Source: an uncultured bacterium
Lineage (GTDB): Bacteria > Planctomycetota > UBA1135 > UBA2386
DNA: 12,472 nt
Assembly: GCA_938003515.1 (NCBI GenBank)
Contig: CALKYL010000112.1
Span: forward strand, 1 to 12,472
Reading direction: 5' to 3'
Shown here: positions 6,264-12,472 of the stretch, piece after piece
How the letters are laid out: the number at the start of each line of letters is the position of its first letter
How positions within the stretch are numbered: position 1 is the first letter of the stretch
Position numbers and translations under genes: made by a program
The notes under the pieces: model-generated
The model's input: only the letters and a program-made list of their open reading frames with translations
Told to the model about the DNA's origin: nothing
Databases searched by the model: none

Positions 6264-7409
6264 TCAGAGCACCTCGACGGCGGTGACGCGGATCGGCTCG
6301 GCCGGCCGGCCCTGGCCGCGTTCCTCTTCGGCCGCGGACATCGTCGCCTCGCAGACCCCCTCGAGCACGTCGAGGCCTTCGACGACGTAGCCGAACACCA
6401 CGCGGGTGCCGTCCTGGGGGGCCGCGTCGTCGACGCAGATCCACAGACGGTTCGCGCAGGACATGCCGTCCGCCTCAGGGCGGCCGGCGACCGCGCCCGG
6501 GAAGTGGCTCAGCTTGCTGTCCTCGAACTCCACCAGGTGCTCACTGGGTTCGGTCGTGGTCCACTTGGTGCTGTCGTCGGACCTGGTCGACGCGTAGCCG
6601 AGGTGCAGGGCCCGGGGCCGATCGAAGGTGTCGGTGGGGCGCTGGATCTCGTCCACCGCGACGCCGACCCAGTACGGCTCCTCCGCCGACGCGAGCTCGA
6701 GGAACGCCTCGGCGTGCTTCGGCGCCTGCGGCATCAGCGCGATCACGAAGCTGCCCCGATCGCCGAGCGTGAACCGCACGCGCCTGGCATCGGCGGGGAT
6801 CTCGGGCCTGGCGAACGACTCCGGCAGCGCGAAGCCCTTGGCCGCCTCGATCTGCTCCCGCATCAGGCTGACGACGCTGCCCTCCTTCGCGGGCTTCCAC
6901 TCCGGATTCTGGCGCTGCGCCGGCGTCGCGTCGTCGGGCAGCTCCTCCTGCTCGCGGCTCTGCACCGGGATCTCGGTGCGCTTGACGAGGGTGTGCTCCG
7001 GATAGCCCGACTCGAGGTCGTCGAGGGCGCGTGTGGCGCGGTCCCAGTCGCCTTCGAGCATGGCCTTGCGGGCGATCGCGAGCAGGTAGTAGGGCTTCTG
7101 CCCGGCATCCGCGGTCGCCAGCGACGCCTCGAGCGATGCCAGCTCGATGTCCTTCAGCGACTCGGCCAGCGTCTGGATCGCCTTGGTCTGGTCGACATAA
7201 ATCTCGTCTATGCCTAGGCTTGCTGCGAAAGCAGACCACTTCTGGTCGATCCCGCGCTGCTCGTAATACTTCAGTCCGTAATTTCCGATCAGCGCGACGA
7301 AGATCGCGGCGACCACGACCAGGATCAGGGACCGGTAGCGCTCCCAGAGCACCTCGAAGGGGCTGGGTGCATGGGTGCCTTCGAGGGCAGGAGGGGGAGA
7401 GGCGGACAT
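6264..7409 (-). CDS. Membrane-anchored protein with a C-terminal degenerate cyclophilin-like domain
   Basis: The 381-residue reading starts at the ATG at 7409 (MSASPPPALEG); the frame extends upstream into unlikely Arg-rich sequence. A single membrane helix lies at about 27-43 (LILVVVAAIFVALIGNYGL), preceded by WERYR, so most of the chain is probably periplasmic. Residues ~70-145 are helical and TPR-like (YYLLAIARKAMLEGDWDRATRALDDLE), recalling anchored folding factors of the YfgM/PpiD kind. Residues ~209-380 align by eye with cyclophilin-type peptidyl-prolyl isomerases. There, RFTLGDRGSFVIALMPQAPKHAEAFLELA (212-240) fits the first strand and helix, HFPGAVAG (302-309) the H..G.v.mA block, and TRVVFGYVVEGLDVLEGV (335-352) the VFGrVveGmdVv block. 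The catalytic Arg of the FHR motif is not evident (VAVDEIQRP at 250-258), and SQFFI is replaced by NRLWICV (320-326). Isomerase activity is therefore doubtful. It follows the lipoprotein gene by 35 bases. No Shine-Dalgarno sequence is visible. Confidence 0.85.
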   Translation of the reverse strand: MSASPPPALEGTHAPSPFEVLWERYRSLILVVVAAIFVALIGNYGLKYYEQRGIDQKWSAFAASLGIDEIYVDQTKAIQTLAESLKDIELASLEASLATADAGQKPYYLLAIARKAMLEGDWDRATRALDDLESGYPEHTLVKRTEIPVQSREQEELPDDATPAQRQNPEWKPAKEGSVVSLMREQIEAAKGFALPESFARPEIPADARRVRFTLGDRGSFVIALMPQAPKHAEAFLELASAEEPYWVGVAVDEIQRPTDTFDRPRALHLGYASTRSDDSTKWTTTEPSEHLVEFEDSKLSHFPGAVAGRPEADGMSCANRLWICVDDAAPQDGTRVVFGYVVEGLDVLEGVCEATMSAAEEERGQGRPAEPIRVTAVEVL

Positions 7410-7444
7410 GTGGGGATGCGCGGTGGAGGACTCGATGGGACGGG

Positions 7445-7948
7445 TCAGCGACGCGCGTAGTCGGTCGCGTAGTCGACCACCATCTCGGTCGTGCCGTCGC
7501 TGCGGCGGAAGACGTAGTCGGCGGAGTAGATGCCCCGGTCGCACCGGAGCCGCCACGTGTCGGGCTCCGGCTTCTCCTCCGCGACGACCTGCCAGCTGTG
7601 CTGCGGCATGCGTTGCAGGACGTAGGCGGCGGCTTCGTCGATGCCGGTCAGTCCGGAGTAGACGAAGTGCCCTTGCCGCCAGGTCGCCTCTTCACGGGAG
7701 AAGCTCTCGTGGGCCCGGTCCTTCAGCCGGAACCCGGCGGGAACGACCACGTCCTGGAACTGCCGCGAATCGACCAGGGCGTCGGGGTCGGGTCCGGTGC
7801 GGCAGGCCGCCGCCAACAGGCACGCGAGCATCGCCGCGCACGCTCGCGAACCCAGGGCCGAAAGACGCCGGGGCACGAGACGCCAGCGGGCCCGTAGCAC
7901 GGGAGCAAGCGCCGCGGGGAACGAAGACGAGCCGGCGGAGCGATGCAT
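7445..7948 (-). CDS. Small predicted lipoprotein of unknown function
   Basis: The ATG at 7948 gives 167 residues. A lipobox LAAAC ends at C49, so the mature lipoprotein has about 119 residues. The 48-residue leader is long for a lipoprotein. GTG codons at 7900 and 7876 in the same frame would give leaders of 32 and 24 residues before the cysteine. The one at 7876 (VPRRLSALGSRACAAMLACLLAAAC) looks most like a signal peptide, so the true start is uncertain. The mature part has VVVPAGFRLKD (67-77), GHFVYSGLTGIDEAAAYVLQRMP (93-115) and HSWQVVAEE (117-125). This pattern resembles small secreted proteins in which a VPxGF segment and a Y.G... helix precede a GW-type strand. I cannot give a family name. 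It heads a two-gene unit with the cyclophilin-like protein and is divergent from the HNH gene. Confidence 0.75.
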   Translation of the reverse strand: MHRSAGSSSFPAALAPVLRARWRLVPRRLSALGSRACAAMLACLLAAACRTGPDPDALVDSRQFQDVVVPAGFRLKDRAHESFSREEATWRQGHFVYSGLTGIDEAAAYVLQRMPQHSWQVVAEEKPEPDTWRLRCDRGIYSADYVFRRSDGTTEMVVDYATDYARR

Positions 7949-8132
7949 CGGAATCGGAGGGAAGGGGCCGGAGAAGAGGGCCTGCGGAAGGGGGCCGGGA
8001 AGTCTATCGACGGCGCGCGGAGCAGGCAACGACGGCCCCCGCGGGCGGCCGCGGAAGGGTTTTGCGACGCGCCCGAGGCCCCATAAACTCCGTCCGCCTG
8101 CCGGGGATCGGTTTCGTCGGCAGGATTCCGGC
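7949..8132. promoter_or_regulatory. Divergent intergenic region upstream of the HNH gene and the lipoprotein gene
   Basis: The 184-base spacer (shorter if the lipoprotein starts earlier on the strand as written) should hold two promoters. On the + strand, CATAAA at 8082-8087 stands out as an A/T-rich -10-like box about 45 bases before the HNH start. TTGCGA at 8062-8067 resembles a -35 box, but the 14-base gap is shorter than usual. AGGA at 8122-8125 is a ribosome binding site seven bases before the ATG at 8133. I see nothing convincing on the other strand. Confidence 0.35.
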
Positions 8133-8750
8133 ATGCGAGCCTCGGAGCAAGTTCGACGCGCAGACCTGTTGGAGCGGGCGACCTTGGTGCTCAACCGGTC
8201 CTGGCGACCGGTGCACGTGACGACCGTGCGGCGCGCCCTCTGCATGGTGTTCCGCGAGTCGGCGCGCATCGTGTGCCCGGAGTCGCTGGCGACGTTCGCG
8301 TTCGAGGAGTGGCTGGACCAGCCGATCACCGTCGAGAGCCAGGCGATCCGGTCGCCCAGCATCCGGCTGCTCGCCCCGGAGGTCATCCTGCTGTCGCGCT
8401 ACGACCGCGTGCCGTGCCACGAGGCGCCGTTCACCCGCAGGAACCTGTTCCTGCGCGACGACTTCACCTGCCAGTACTGCGGGAAGCGCTGGCCGACCGA
8501 CCACCTGAGCGTCGACCACGTGCATCCGCGCTCCCGCGGCGGGACGACCACCTGGGAGAACTGCGTGCTCGCCTGCGTCGGCTGCAACGCCCGCAAGGCC
8601 AACCTGACGCCCAAGGAGGCCGGCCTGCGCCTGCTCCGCCAACCCGTTCGCCCGCGCTGGACCCCATACCTCAACCTCCGACCGAGCCAGCGCATGGACT
8701 CGTGGTCCCGCTTCACGCCCGAGGCGAAGCGCCGCGCGAAGCGCGTCTGA
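8133..8750 (+). CDS. HNH endonuclease family protein
   Basis: This 205-residue protein starts at the ATG at 8133 (AGGA seven bases upstream, MRASEQVRRADLLERATLVLNRSWRPV). The frame is open far upstream, but that sequence is low-complexity shadow. The N-terminal ~100 residues (LVLNRSWRPVHVTTVRRALCMVF at 18-40; LLSRYDRVP at 86-94) are typical of the stand-alone HNH proteins found in cyanobacteria, Bacteroidetes and planctomycetes. The nuclease module occupies ~105-160. Its first zinc pair is C113/C116 (CQYC), the core is VDHVHPRSRGG (127-137) with D128 and H129, then N143, and the second zinc pair is C148/C151 (CVGC) followed by NARK. All expected residues are present, so it is probably active. 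The biological role of this class is not settled; no methylase, integrase or restriction partner is nearby. The next gene starts 41 bases downstream on the same strand. Confidence 0.93.
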   Translation: MRASEQVRRADLLERATLVLNRSWRPVHVTTVRRALCMVFRESARIVCPESLATFAFEEWLDQPITVESQAIRSPSIRLLAPEVILLSRYDRVPCHEAPFTRRNLFLRDDFTCQYCGKRWPTDHLSVDHVHPRSRGGTTTWENCVLACVGCNARKANLTPKEAGLRLLRQPVRPRWTPYLNLRPSQRMDSWSRFTPEAKRRAKRV

Positions 8751-8791
8751 AGCCGGGGCTGCGCCGCGATCGGTCCACCTGGACACACACC

Positions 8792-10150
8792 ATGAAGCCG
8801 TTCCTGTCGTTGTTGCTCGCCGCCCTCTGCTCGGTGCCGCTCGCGGCGCAGAGCCAGACCAAACTCAAGCAGGAGCTGCGCGCGAAGGAGCGCGCGGCCC
8901 AGAAGGACCCCGACGCGCTGTTCGCCGCGGGCACGTGGGCGAAGCAACAGTCGCTCGACGCGGACGCCAAGCGGATCTTCCAGCAGGTGCTGAAGCTCGA
9001 TCCCGACCACGAGGGCGCCAACGCGGCCCTCGGCTTCGAGCGCGTGGAGGGCAAGTGGATGCCGGCCGAAGAAGCGGCGAAGCTGCGGGAGAAGGCCCGC
9101 GCGGCCGAGATGCTGGCGCAGGGCTACGTGCAGGTCGAGGGCATCTGGGTCGAGCCGGACCACGTCGAGGACGCGCGGCGGGGCGTCTTCCACCACGATG
9201 GCGAACGCGTGACCCGCGCCGAGAAGGTCGCGCTCGACGGAGGCAAGGTCCGGCATCCCGAGACCGGCCAGCTGATCGACGAGGCCGATCTGGAGAAGGC
9301 CCGCGGCGGCTATTTCCCGCTCGCGGACGGACGCTGGGTCGCGCTCGACGAGGCCAACGCCTGGCACGCCGACTTCCGGCGGCCGTGGGCCTTCCGCACC
9401 GCCTACTCGACGATCCTGAGCACGCTGCCGCTCGAGAAGATCAAGGAGCTCAAGATCTACGCCGACCAGGGCTACGAGACCGTCGCGCCGCTGTTCGGCG
9501 GCCGCGCGCCGTCGCCGGCGCAGCGACCGGTGATCCTCGTCGCCAAGACCGAGTCGGAGTATCGCGACTACGGCGAAGCGCTCGGCGACGGCACCGACGT
9601 CGCGGGCGCGTTCCTGGTCCGCCGGGACACGAAGGTGGACATGCCGTATCGCGGCGAGGTCCGCGCAGCGGTGTGCCACAACGACAAGGACTGGGGCACG
9701 CGCTACCTGCGCCACGCCGTCGCGCTCGCCTACGCCAACGCCGTCGCGCAGGACACGGGCGCCGACCTGCCGCTGTGGTTCCTGCACGGGGTCGGCAGCT
9801 ACACCTCGCGATTCGAGAACGACTCCGACGCCGGCTGGTTCGGCAAGCAACACCTCGCCAAGGGGGGCGTCGGCGACCTGCGCGCGTGGTTCGAGGGCTT
9901 CGCGCTGTCCGGGGAACTCGATTCGAAGGCCGTCGCCTACAACCTCTACCAGGCCGGGCTGGTCCTCGCCTACGCGACCCGAGGCGGCGACTCCAACGCG
10001 ACCGCCGCCATGCTCGCCGTCACGGACGCTTTGTCCGGCAAAGGAGGCGGCCGGGCCGCCGACGCGATCGGCGTGCTCGAACGGCAGCTGGCGGCGTCGC
10101 GCGACGGCATCGCCGAGTACCTGCGCAAGCTGGTCGAGAAGGCGCCGTAG
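8792..10150 (+). CDS. Secreted protein with Trp-motif repeats and a gluzincin-like domain lacking HExxH
   Basis: This 452-residue protein starts at the ATG at 8792, giving the signal peptide MKPFLSLLLAALCSVPLAAQ. Residues ~40-80 look like one TPR-type helical pair (AKRIFQQVLKLDPDHEGANAALG). Four short motif repeats follow: VEGKWMPAEEA (85-95), VEGIWVEPDHV (115-125), DGERVTRAEKV (136-146) and DGRWVALDEAN (179-189). Residues ~200-400 have the layout of the peptidase MA/DUF1570 gluzincin-like group: a YETVAPLFG helix (228-236), VILVAKTESEYRDY (247-260), then a helix and the P.WF..G...Y block. In active relatives the helix carries HExxH and the later block EGxA. Here they read HAVAL (308-312) and HGVGSY (332-337), so zinc protease activity is unlikely. 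The family assignment is by pattern and is uncertain. It could be a scaffold or binding protein in the cell envelope. It may be co-transcribed with the HNH gene 41 bases upstream. Confidence 0.87.
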   Translation: MKPFLSLLLAALCSVPLAAQSQTKLKQELRAKERAAQKDPDALFAAGTWAKQQSLDADAKRIFQQVLKLDPDHEGANAALGFERVEGKWMPAEEAAKLREKARAAEMLAQGYVQVEGIWVEPDHVEDARRGVFHHDGERVTRAEKVALDGGKVRHPETGQLIDEADLEKARGGYFPLADGRWVALDEANAWHADFRRPWAFRTAYSTILSTLPLEKIKELKIYADQGYETVAPLFGGRAPSPAQRPVILVAKTESEYRDYGEALGDGTDVAGAFLVRRDTKVDMPYRGEVRAAVCHNDKDWGTRYLRHAVALAYANAVAQDTGADLPLWFLHGVGSYTSRFENDSDAGWFGKQHLAKGGVGDLRAWFEGFALSGELDSKAVAYNLYQAGLVLAYATRGGDSNATAAMLAVTDALSGKGGGRAADAIGVLERQLAASRDGIAEYLRKLVEKAP

Positions 10151-10281
10151 CACCCGGCGCAACCCGGTTTGCGGGCGGCAGTTTCCGCGCCGACAGGTTG
10201 GACCGCCGGAGCGTCCACTAGCCCGGCCGGCCGCTCGCCTTGCTCGGGCCGCCCGTCCACATTCTCCCGACGCACCTTCCC
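10151..10281 (+). promoter_or_regulatory. Spacer before the DUF3352-like gene
   Basis: The 131 bases between two genes of the same strand are the longest such gap in the right half of the window. An imperfect 5-bp hairpin (CGCAA at 10158-10162, TTGCG at 10169-10173) follows the upstream stop but is too weak to call a terminator. I see no clear -10/-35 pair and no ribosome binding site before the ATG at 10282. Confidence 0.2.
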
Positions 10282-12150
10282 ATGAAGCTGATCCAGATCC
10301 GTTCGTTGTCCCTGGTCGCCGTGCTCGCGGCGCCCGTGTCCGCCCAGGGCATCCTCCCCTACCTGCCCGAGAGCACGATGGTCGCGATCTCCGCGCCGGA
10401 CCTGAAGACGTCCATGGCGGAGTTCCAGCAGATGCCGCTGGCCAGGATGTGGGCGGAAGAAGAGGTCCAGACCTTCTTCGCCGACGTGATGGAGATGGCG
10501 AAGGAGCAGATCGAACAGGGCATGGAGCAGGCCCGCGCGATGCACGAGCAGGGCGCTTTGCCGTTCGACCCCGACGAGCTGATGCAGCTGCGCATGGTCG
10601 GGGGCACGTTCGCGATGACCCACATGGAGATGACGCAGGGCGACTTCGGCCCGATGCCGAAGTTCGGCCTCGTCCTGCACATGGACTTCGGCGACTCCGC
10701 GCCGACCTGGAACGCGCTGATCCAGATGGGGCTCGGCATGCTGCAGGCGCAGGCCGGTGACGAGATGGTGCGCACCGACGCCCAGATCGGCGACGTCGCC
10801 CTGGTCACCATGGCCCCCAAGCGAGCGCGCGGGCTGGAGATGAGCCTGAACGTCGCGATGGTCCCCGGCGGCGTGCTGATCGGCACGCTGACCGACGACG
10901 TCCGCGGCATCGTCCAGAACATGCAGAGCAAGACGCCGGCGCTCGCCAAGACGGCGGGCTACGCCGCCGCGACCAAGCGCCTCGACACCGCCGGACCTGA
11001 GGCCCAGGTCTACGTCGCGCCCGACCCGATGATCGACTTCGCGATCAGCGCGCTGCGCATGGGCGTCGAGAACGAGCCCGACCTCGCGATGATCGACATG
11101 GACGGCGTCGAGCGGGCGCTGCAGGCGATGGGCATGCGCGACCTCGGCACGATGGCGATGTCGACGAGCTACGTCGACGGCAAGAGCGTCACCCGTTCGT
11201 TCCACGCGCACGGCCAGGGCGGCACCGCCTCGACGAAGACCATCAGCACCTCGTTCCTCAAGTGGGTGCCGAAGGACGCTGTCTCGTTCAGCGCGGGCAC
11301 GATGGACGTCGCGATCCTCTACGACACGCTCCTGAAGGGCCTGCAGGCCTACGATGCGGAGTTCGCCGAGCGCACGCTCGTGCAGCTCGCGAAGATGGAG
11401 GAGCAGCTCGGGTTCAGCATCCGCGGCGACCTGTTCGGCTCGCTCGGAGACCACTACATCAGCTGGTCGATGCCGATGGGCACGATCTCCTCCGCTCCCG
11501 AGGTCGCGTTCCTGATGAAGATCAACGACGAGGAGAAGCTCGTGCGCTCGCTCAAGAACCTCGCCGCGCTGACCAACGGCATGGTCGAGATCGACGAGGG
11601 CGAGAAGCGCGGCCTGAAGGCCTACCAGGTCGCCATCAACTTCGACCCGACGGACGGCATGGGCGGCATGAATCCGTTCGACATGTTCCAGCCGACCTTC
11701 TCGTTCAAGGACGGCTACATGGTCGTCGGCTTCTCGGCGAGCGACGTCAAGCGCGTGTTCAAGCGCATGGATCGCGAAGACGACCCGAAGGGCGACATCC
11801 GCAGCAACAAGGAGTTCGCGGCCGTCGCCGAGTCGATCCCGAGCGGCGTGACGAGCATGTCGTTCACCGACTGGAAGGCCAACTTCGAGAGCTTCTACCA
11901 GCTGGCGACCGGCGTGCTGGCGTTCGTCCCGATGCCCGAGGACGTGCCGATCGACATGTCGCTGTTGCCGGACTCGGAGACGCTGACCCAGCACCTGTTC
12001 GCCGCCGTCAGCTACACCAAGAGCGACGCGAACGGCACCGAGACGGTCGACGTCAGCCCGTTCGGCGCCGAGACGTGGCTCGCGCTCGGGGCCGTCGTCG
12101 GCGGCGCGATGGGCGCAGGCGCCATGTTCGCCTCGACGACCCATCGCTGA
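10282..12150 (+). CDS. Secreted Met-rich DUF3352-like protein
   Basis: This 622-residue protein starts at the ATG at 10282, which gives the signal peptide MKLIQIRSLSLVAVLAAPVSAQ. A TTG start at 10240 in the same frame is less likely. The opening of the mature chain, LPYLPESTMVAISAPDLKTSMAEFQQMPLARMW (25-57), has the pattern of DUF3352-like secreted proteins of planctomycetes and cyanobacteria: an LP.s....v..pD segment followed by a helix and a pair of repeated alpha/beta modules. A second module appears to begin near 325 (LKWVPKDAVSFSAGTMDVAILYDTLLKGL). By my count about 47 residues are Met (roughly 7%), with about two thirds in the first 300. A C-terminal Gly/Ala/Met-rich hydrophobic stretch (599-617) may be a membrane anchor or buried helix. 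The function is unknown. It is separated from the previous gene by 131 bases, so it probably has its own promoter. No Shine-Dalgarno sequence is visible. Confidence 0.9.
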   Translation: MKLIQIRSLSLVAVLAAPVSAQGILPYLPESTMVAISAPDLKTSMAEFQQMPLARMWAEEEVQTFFADVMEMAKEQIEQGMEQARAMHEQGALPFDPDELMQLRMVGGTFAMTHMEMTQGDFGPMPKFGLVLHMDFGDSAPTWNALIQMGLGMLQAQAGDEMVRTDAQIGDVALVTMAPKRARGLEMSLNVAMVPGGVLIGTLTDDVRGIVQNMQSKTPALAKTAGYAAATKRLDTAGPEAQVYVAPDPMIDFAISALRMGVENEPDLAMIDMDGVERALQAMGMRDLGTMAMSTSYVDGKSVTRSFHAHGQGGTASTKTISTSFLKWVPKDAVSFSAGTMDVAILYDTLLKGLQAYDAEFAERTLVQLAKMEEQLGFSIRGDLFGSLGDHYISWSMPMGTISSAPEVAFLMKINDEEKLVRSLKNLAALTNGMVEIDEGEKRGLKAYQVAINFDPTDGMGGMNPFDMFQPTFSFKDGYMVVGFSASDVKRVFKRMDREDDPKGDIRSNKEFAAVAESIPSGVTSMSFTDWKANFESFYQLATGVLAFVPMPEDVPIDMSLLPDSETLTQHLFAAVSYTKSDANGTETVDVSPFGAETWLALGAVVGGAMGAGAMFASTTHR

Positions 12151-12168
12151 ATCGCCCGGCCGCCCGAC

Positions 12169-12196
12169 GGGCGCCCCGGCTTCAGCTGGGGCGCCC
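12169..12196. terminator. Strong hairpin between convergent genes, probably a shared terminator
   Basis: GGGCGCCCCGG (12169-12179) pairs with CTGGGGCGCCC (12186-12196) in an 11-bp stem with one G-T pair around a 6-base loop (CTTCAG). It begins 18 bases after the stop of the DUF3352-like gene. The TGA stop of the opposing HemW-like gene (12182-12184) falls in the loop. Because it is nearly symmetric it could act on both transcripts. There is no T-run, so if it terminates, it is not a classical intrinsic terminator. Confidence 0.55.
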
Positions 12197-12472
12197 GCTC
12201 CGGGCGGCGACGCCGAGCCCGAGGTAGTCGCCGCCGACGCGGTCGGCTTGCAGGAGCCCCTCGCCGACCAGCCGCAGCCGGTCGCCGTCCCACGCGACCA
12301 GCCCCTCCCGCTCGTGCCGCTCCACCAGCGGCAGGAGCCGCTCCTGCAGCCGGACGTCGATCCGATCCTCGACGGCGGCCACGGAGACGCCCTCGGTGCG
12401 GCGGATGCCGAGCCACAGCGCCTCGGCGGGGCGCCGCAGCGGACGCCGCGTCCCCGCCGCACCCGCGCACGA
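12182..12472 (-). CDS. hemW: C-terminal fragment of a HemW-like radical SAM protein (coproporphyrinogen III oxidase-like)
   Basis: The frame runs from the right edge (5' end missing) to the TGA at 12182-12184, giving 96 residues. AEALWLGIRRTEGVSVAAVE matches the C-terminal block of HemW proteins (E..~LgLR..eGv), and RLVGEGLLQADRVGGDYLGL (near residues 67-86) matches the closing LT..G.l..d.v...~l segment. The radical SAM CxxxCxxC region is outside the window. HemW is a heme-binding radical SAM protein with a role in heme insertion, and was formerly annotated as oxygen-independent coproporphyrinogen III oxidase. The assignment rests on the C-terminal domain only, so related HemN-like proteins are not excluded. 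The tail after the last conserved block (GVAARSGRPS) is short. It converges on the DUF3352-like gene with 31 bases between the stops. Confidence 0.7.
   Translation of the reverse strand, partial: SCAGAAGTRRPLRRPAEALWLGIRRTEGVSVAAVEDRIDVRLQERLLPLVERHEREGLVAWDGDRLRLVGEGLLQADRVGGDYLGLGVAARSGRPS

Noticed and set aside
8208..8222. Other CACGTG hexamers (near 2524, 7553, 8213) as extra parS sites
   Set aside because: None has the GTT/AAC arms needed for parS; they fall in coding regions and are expected by chance.
8133..8750. HNH protein as part of a restriction, homing or toxin system
   Set aside because: No methylase, recombinase, immunity gene, intron signature or repeat flanks it, and the neighbours are ordinary secreted proteins. 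Stand-alone HNH proteins of this type are common.
10158..10173. Hairpin after the stop of the 452-residue protein
   Set aside because: Only five pairs, with a mismatch inside and no T-run; too weak to call a terminator.
9970..12462. 830-residue minus-strand open frame opposite the DUF3352-like gene
   Set aside because: It is rich in His, Arg, Asp and Leu in the manner of an antisense shadow and ends in another gene; the plus-strand protein has a signal peptide and a family-like pattern.

Overview
The window is a strongly GC-rich bacterial chromosome segment. The reading suggests a member of the Planctomycetota. The grounds are secreted proteins whose signal peptides end in an Ala-Gln junction (three here), a large secreted LmbE-like deacetylase with extra C-terminal domains, DUF3352-like and WxP-repeat secreted proteins, and frequent starts without a Shine-Dalgarno sequence. 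This taxonomic reading is inference; no rRNA or other marker gene is present. Ten complete and two edge-truncated protein genes fill almost all of the window. No gap between genes exceeds about 185 bases. I see no tRNA, rRNA, CRISPR array, insertion sequence or prophage gene.

Layout. Bases 1-731 (+) hold the C-terminal part of a Pro/Ala-rich protein with two C-terminal membrane helices. Bases 762-4498 (-) form a tight three-gene unit, transcribed as a small multi-pass membrane protein, then a YfcE-type metallophosphoesterase, then a secreted 794-residue LmbE/PIG-L deacetylase with a probable glutamine-amidotransferase-like C-terminal domain. Divergent from it, 4621-6229 (+) is parA-parB, the chromosome or replicon partitioning pair. 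The genes overlap by 8 bases, and a near-consensus parS site lies inside the parB coding sequence. Convergent to parB, 6264-7948 (-) carries a small lipoprotein followed by a membrane-anchored cyclophilin-like protein. Divergent again, 8133-12150 (+) carries an HNH nuclease-family protein, a secreted 452-residue protein that looks like a catalytically degenerate gluzincin metalloprotease, and a Met-rich secreted DUF3352-like protein of 622 residues. The window closes with the C-terminal 96 residues of a HemW-like radical SAM protein (-), converging on the previous gene over a strong hairpin.

How the genes work together. Only parA/parB/parS form a clear functional system: ParB loads at parS and ParA moves the loaded DNA. 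The LmbE-MPE-membrane protein unit and the lipoprotein-cyclophilin unit look like operons by spacing, but their joint roles are unknown. Three proteins keep the frame of an enzyme family and appear to lack or alter the active site (cyclophilin-like, gluzincin-like, and LmbE with HPDDR in place of HPDDE). I did not find a defence system or a clearly novel multi-gene system. The most solid unusual signal is the intragenic parS, where five consecutive A/T-ending codons break the otherwise G/C-ending codon pattern.
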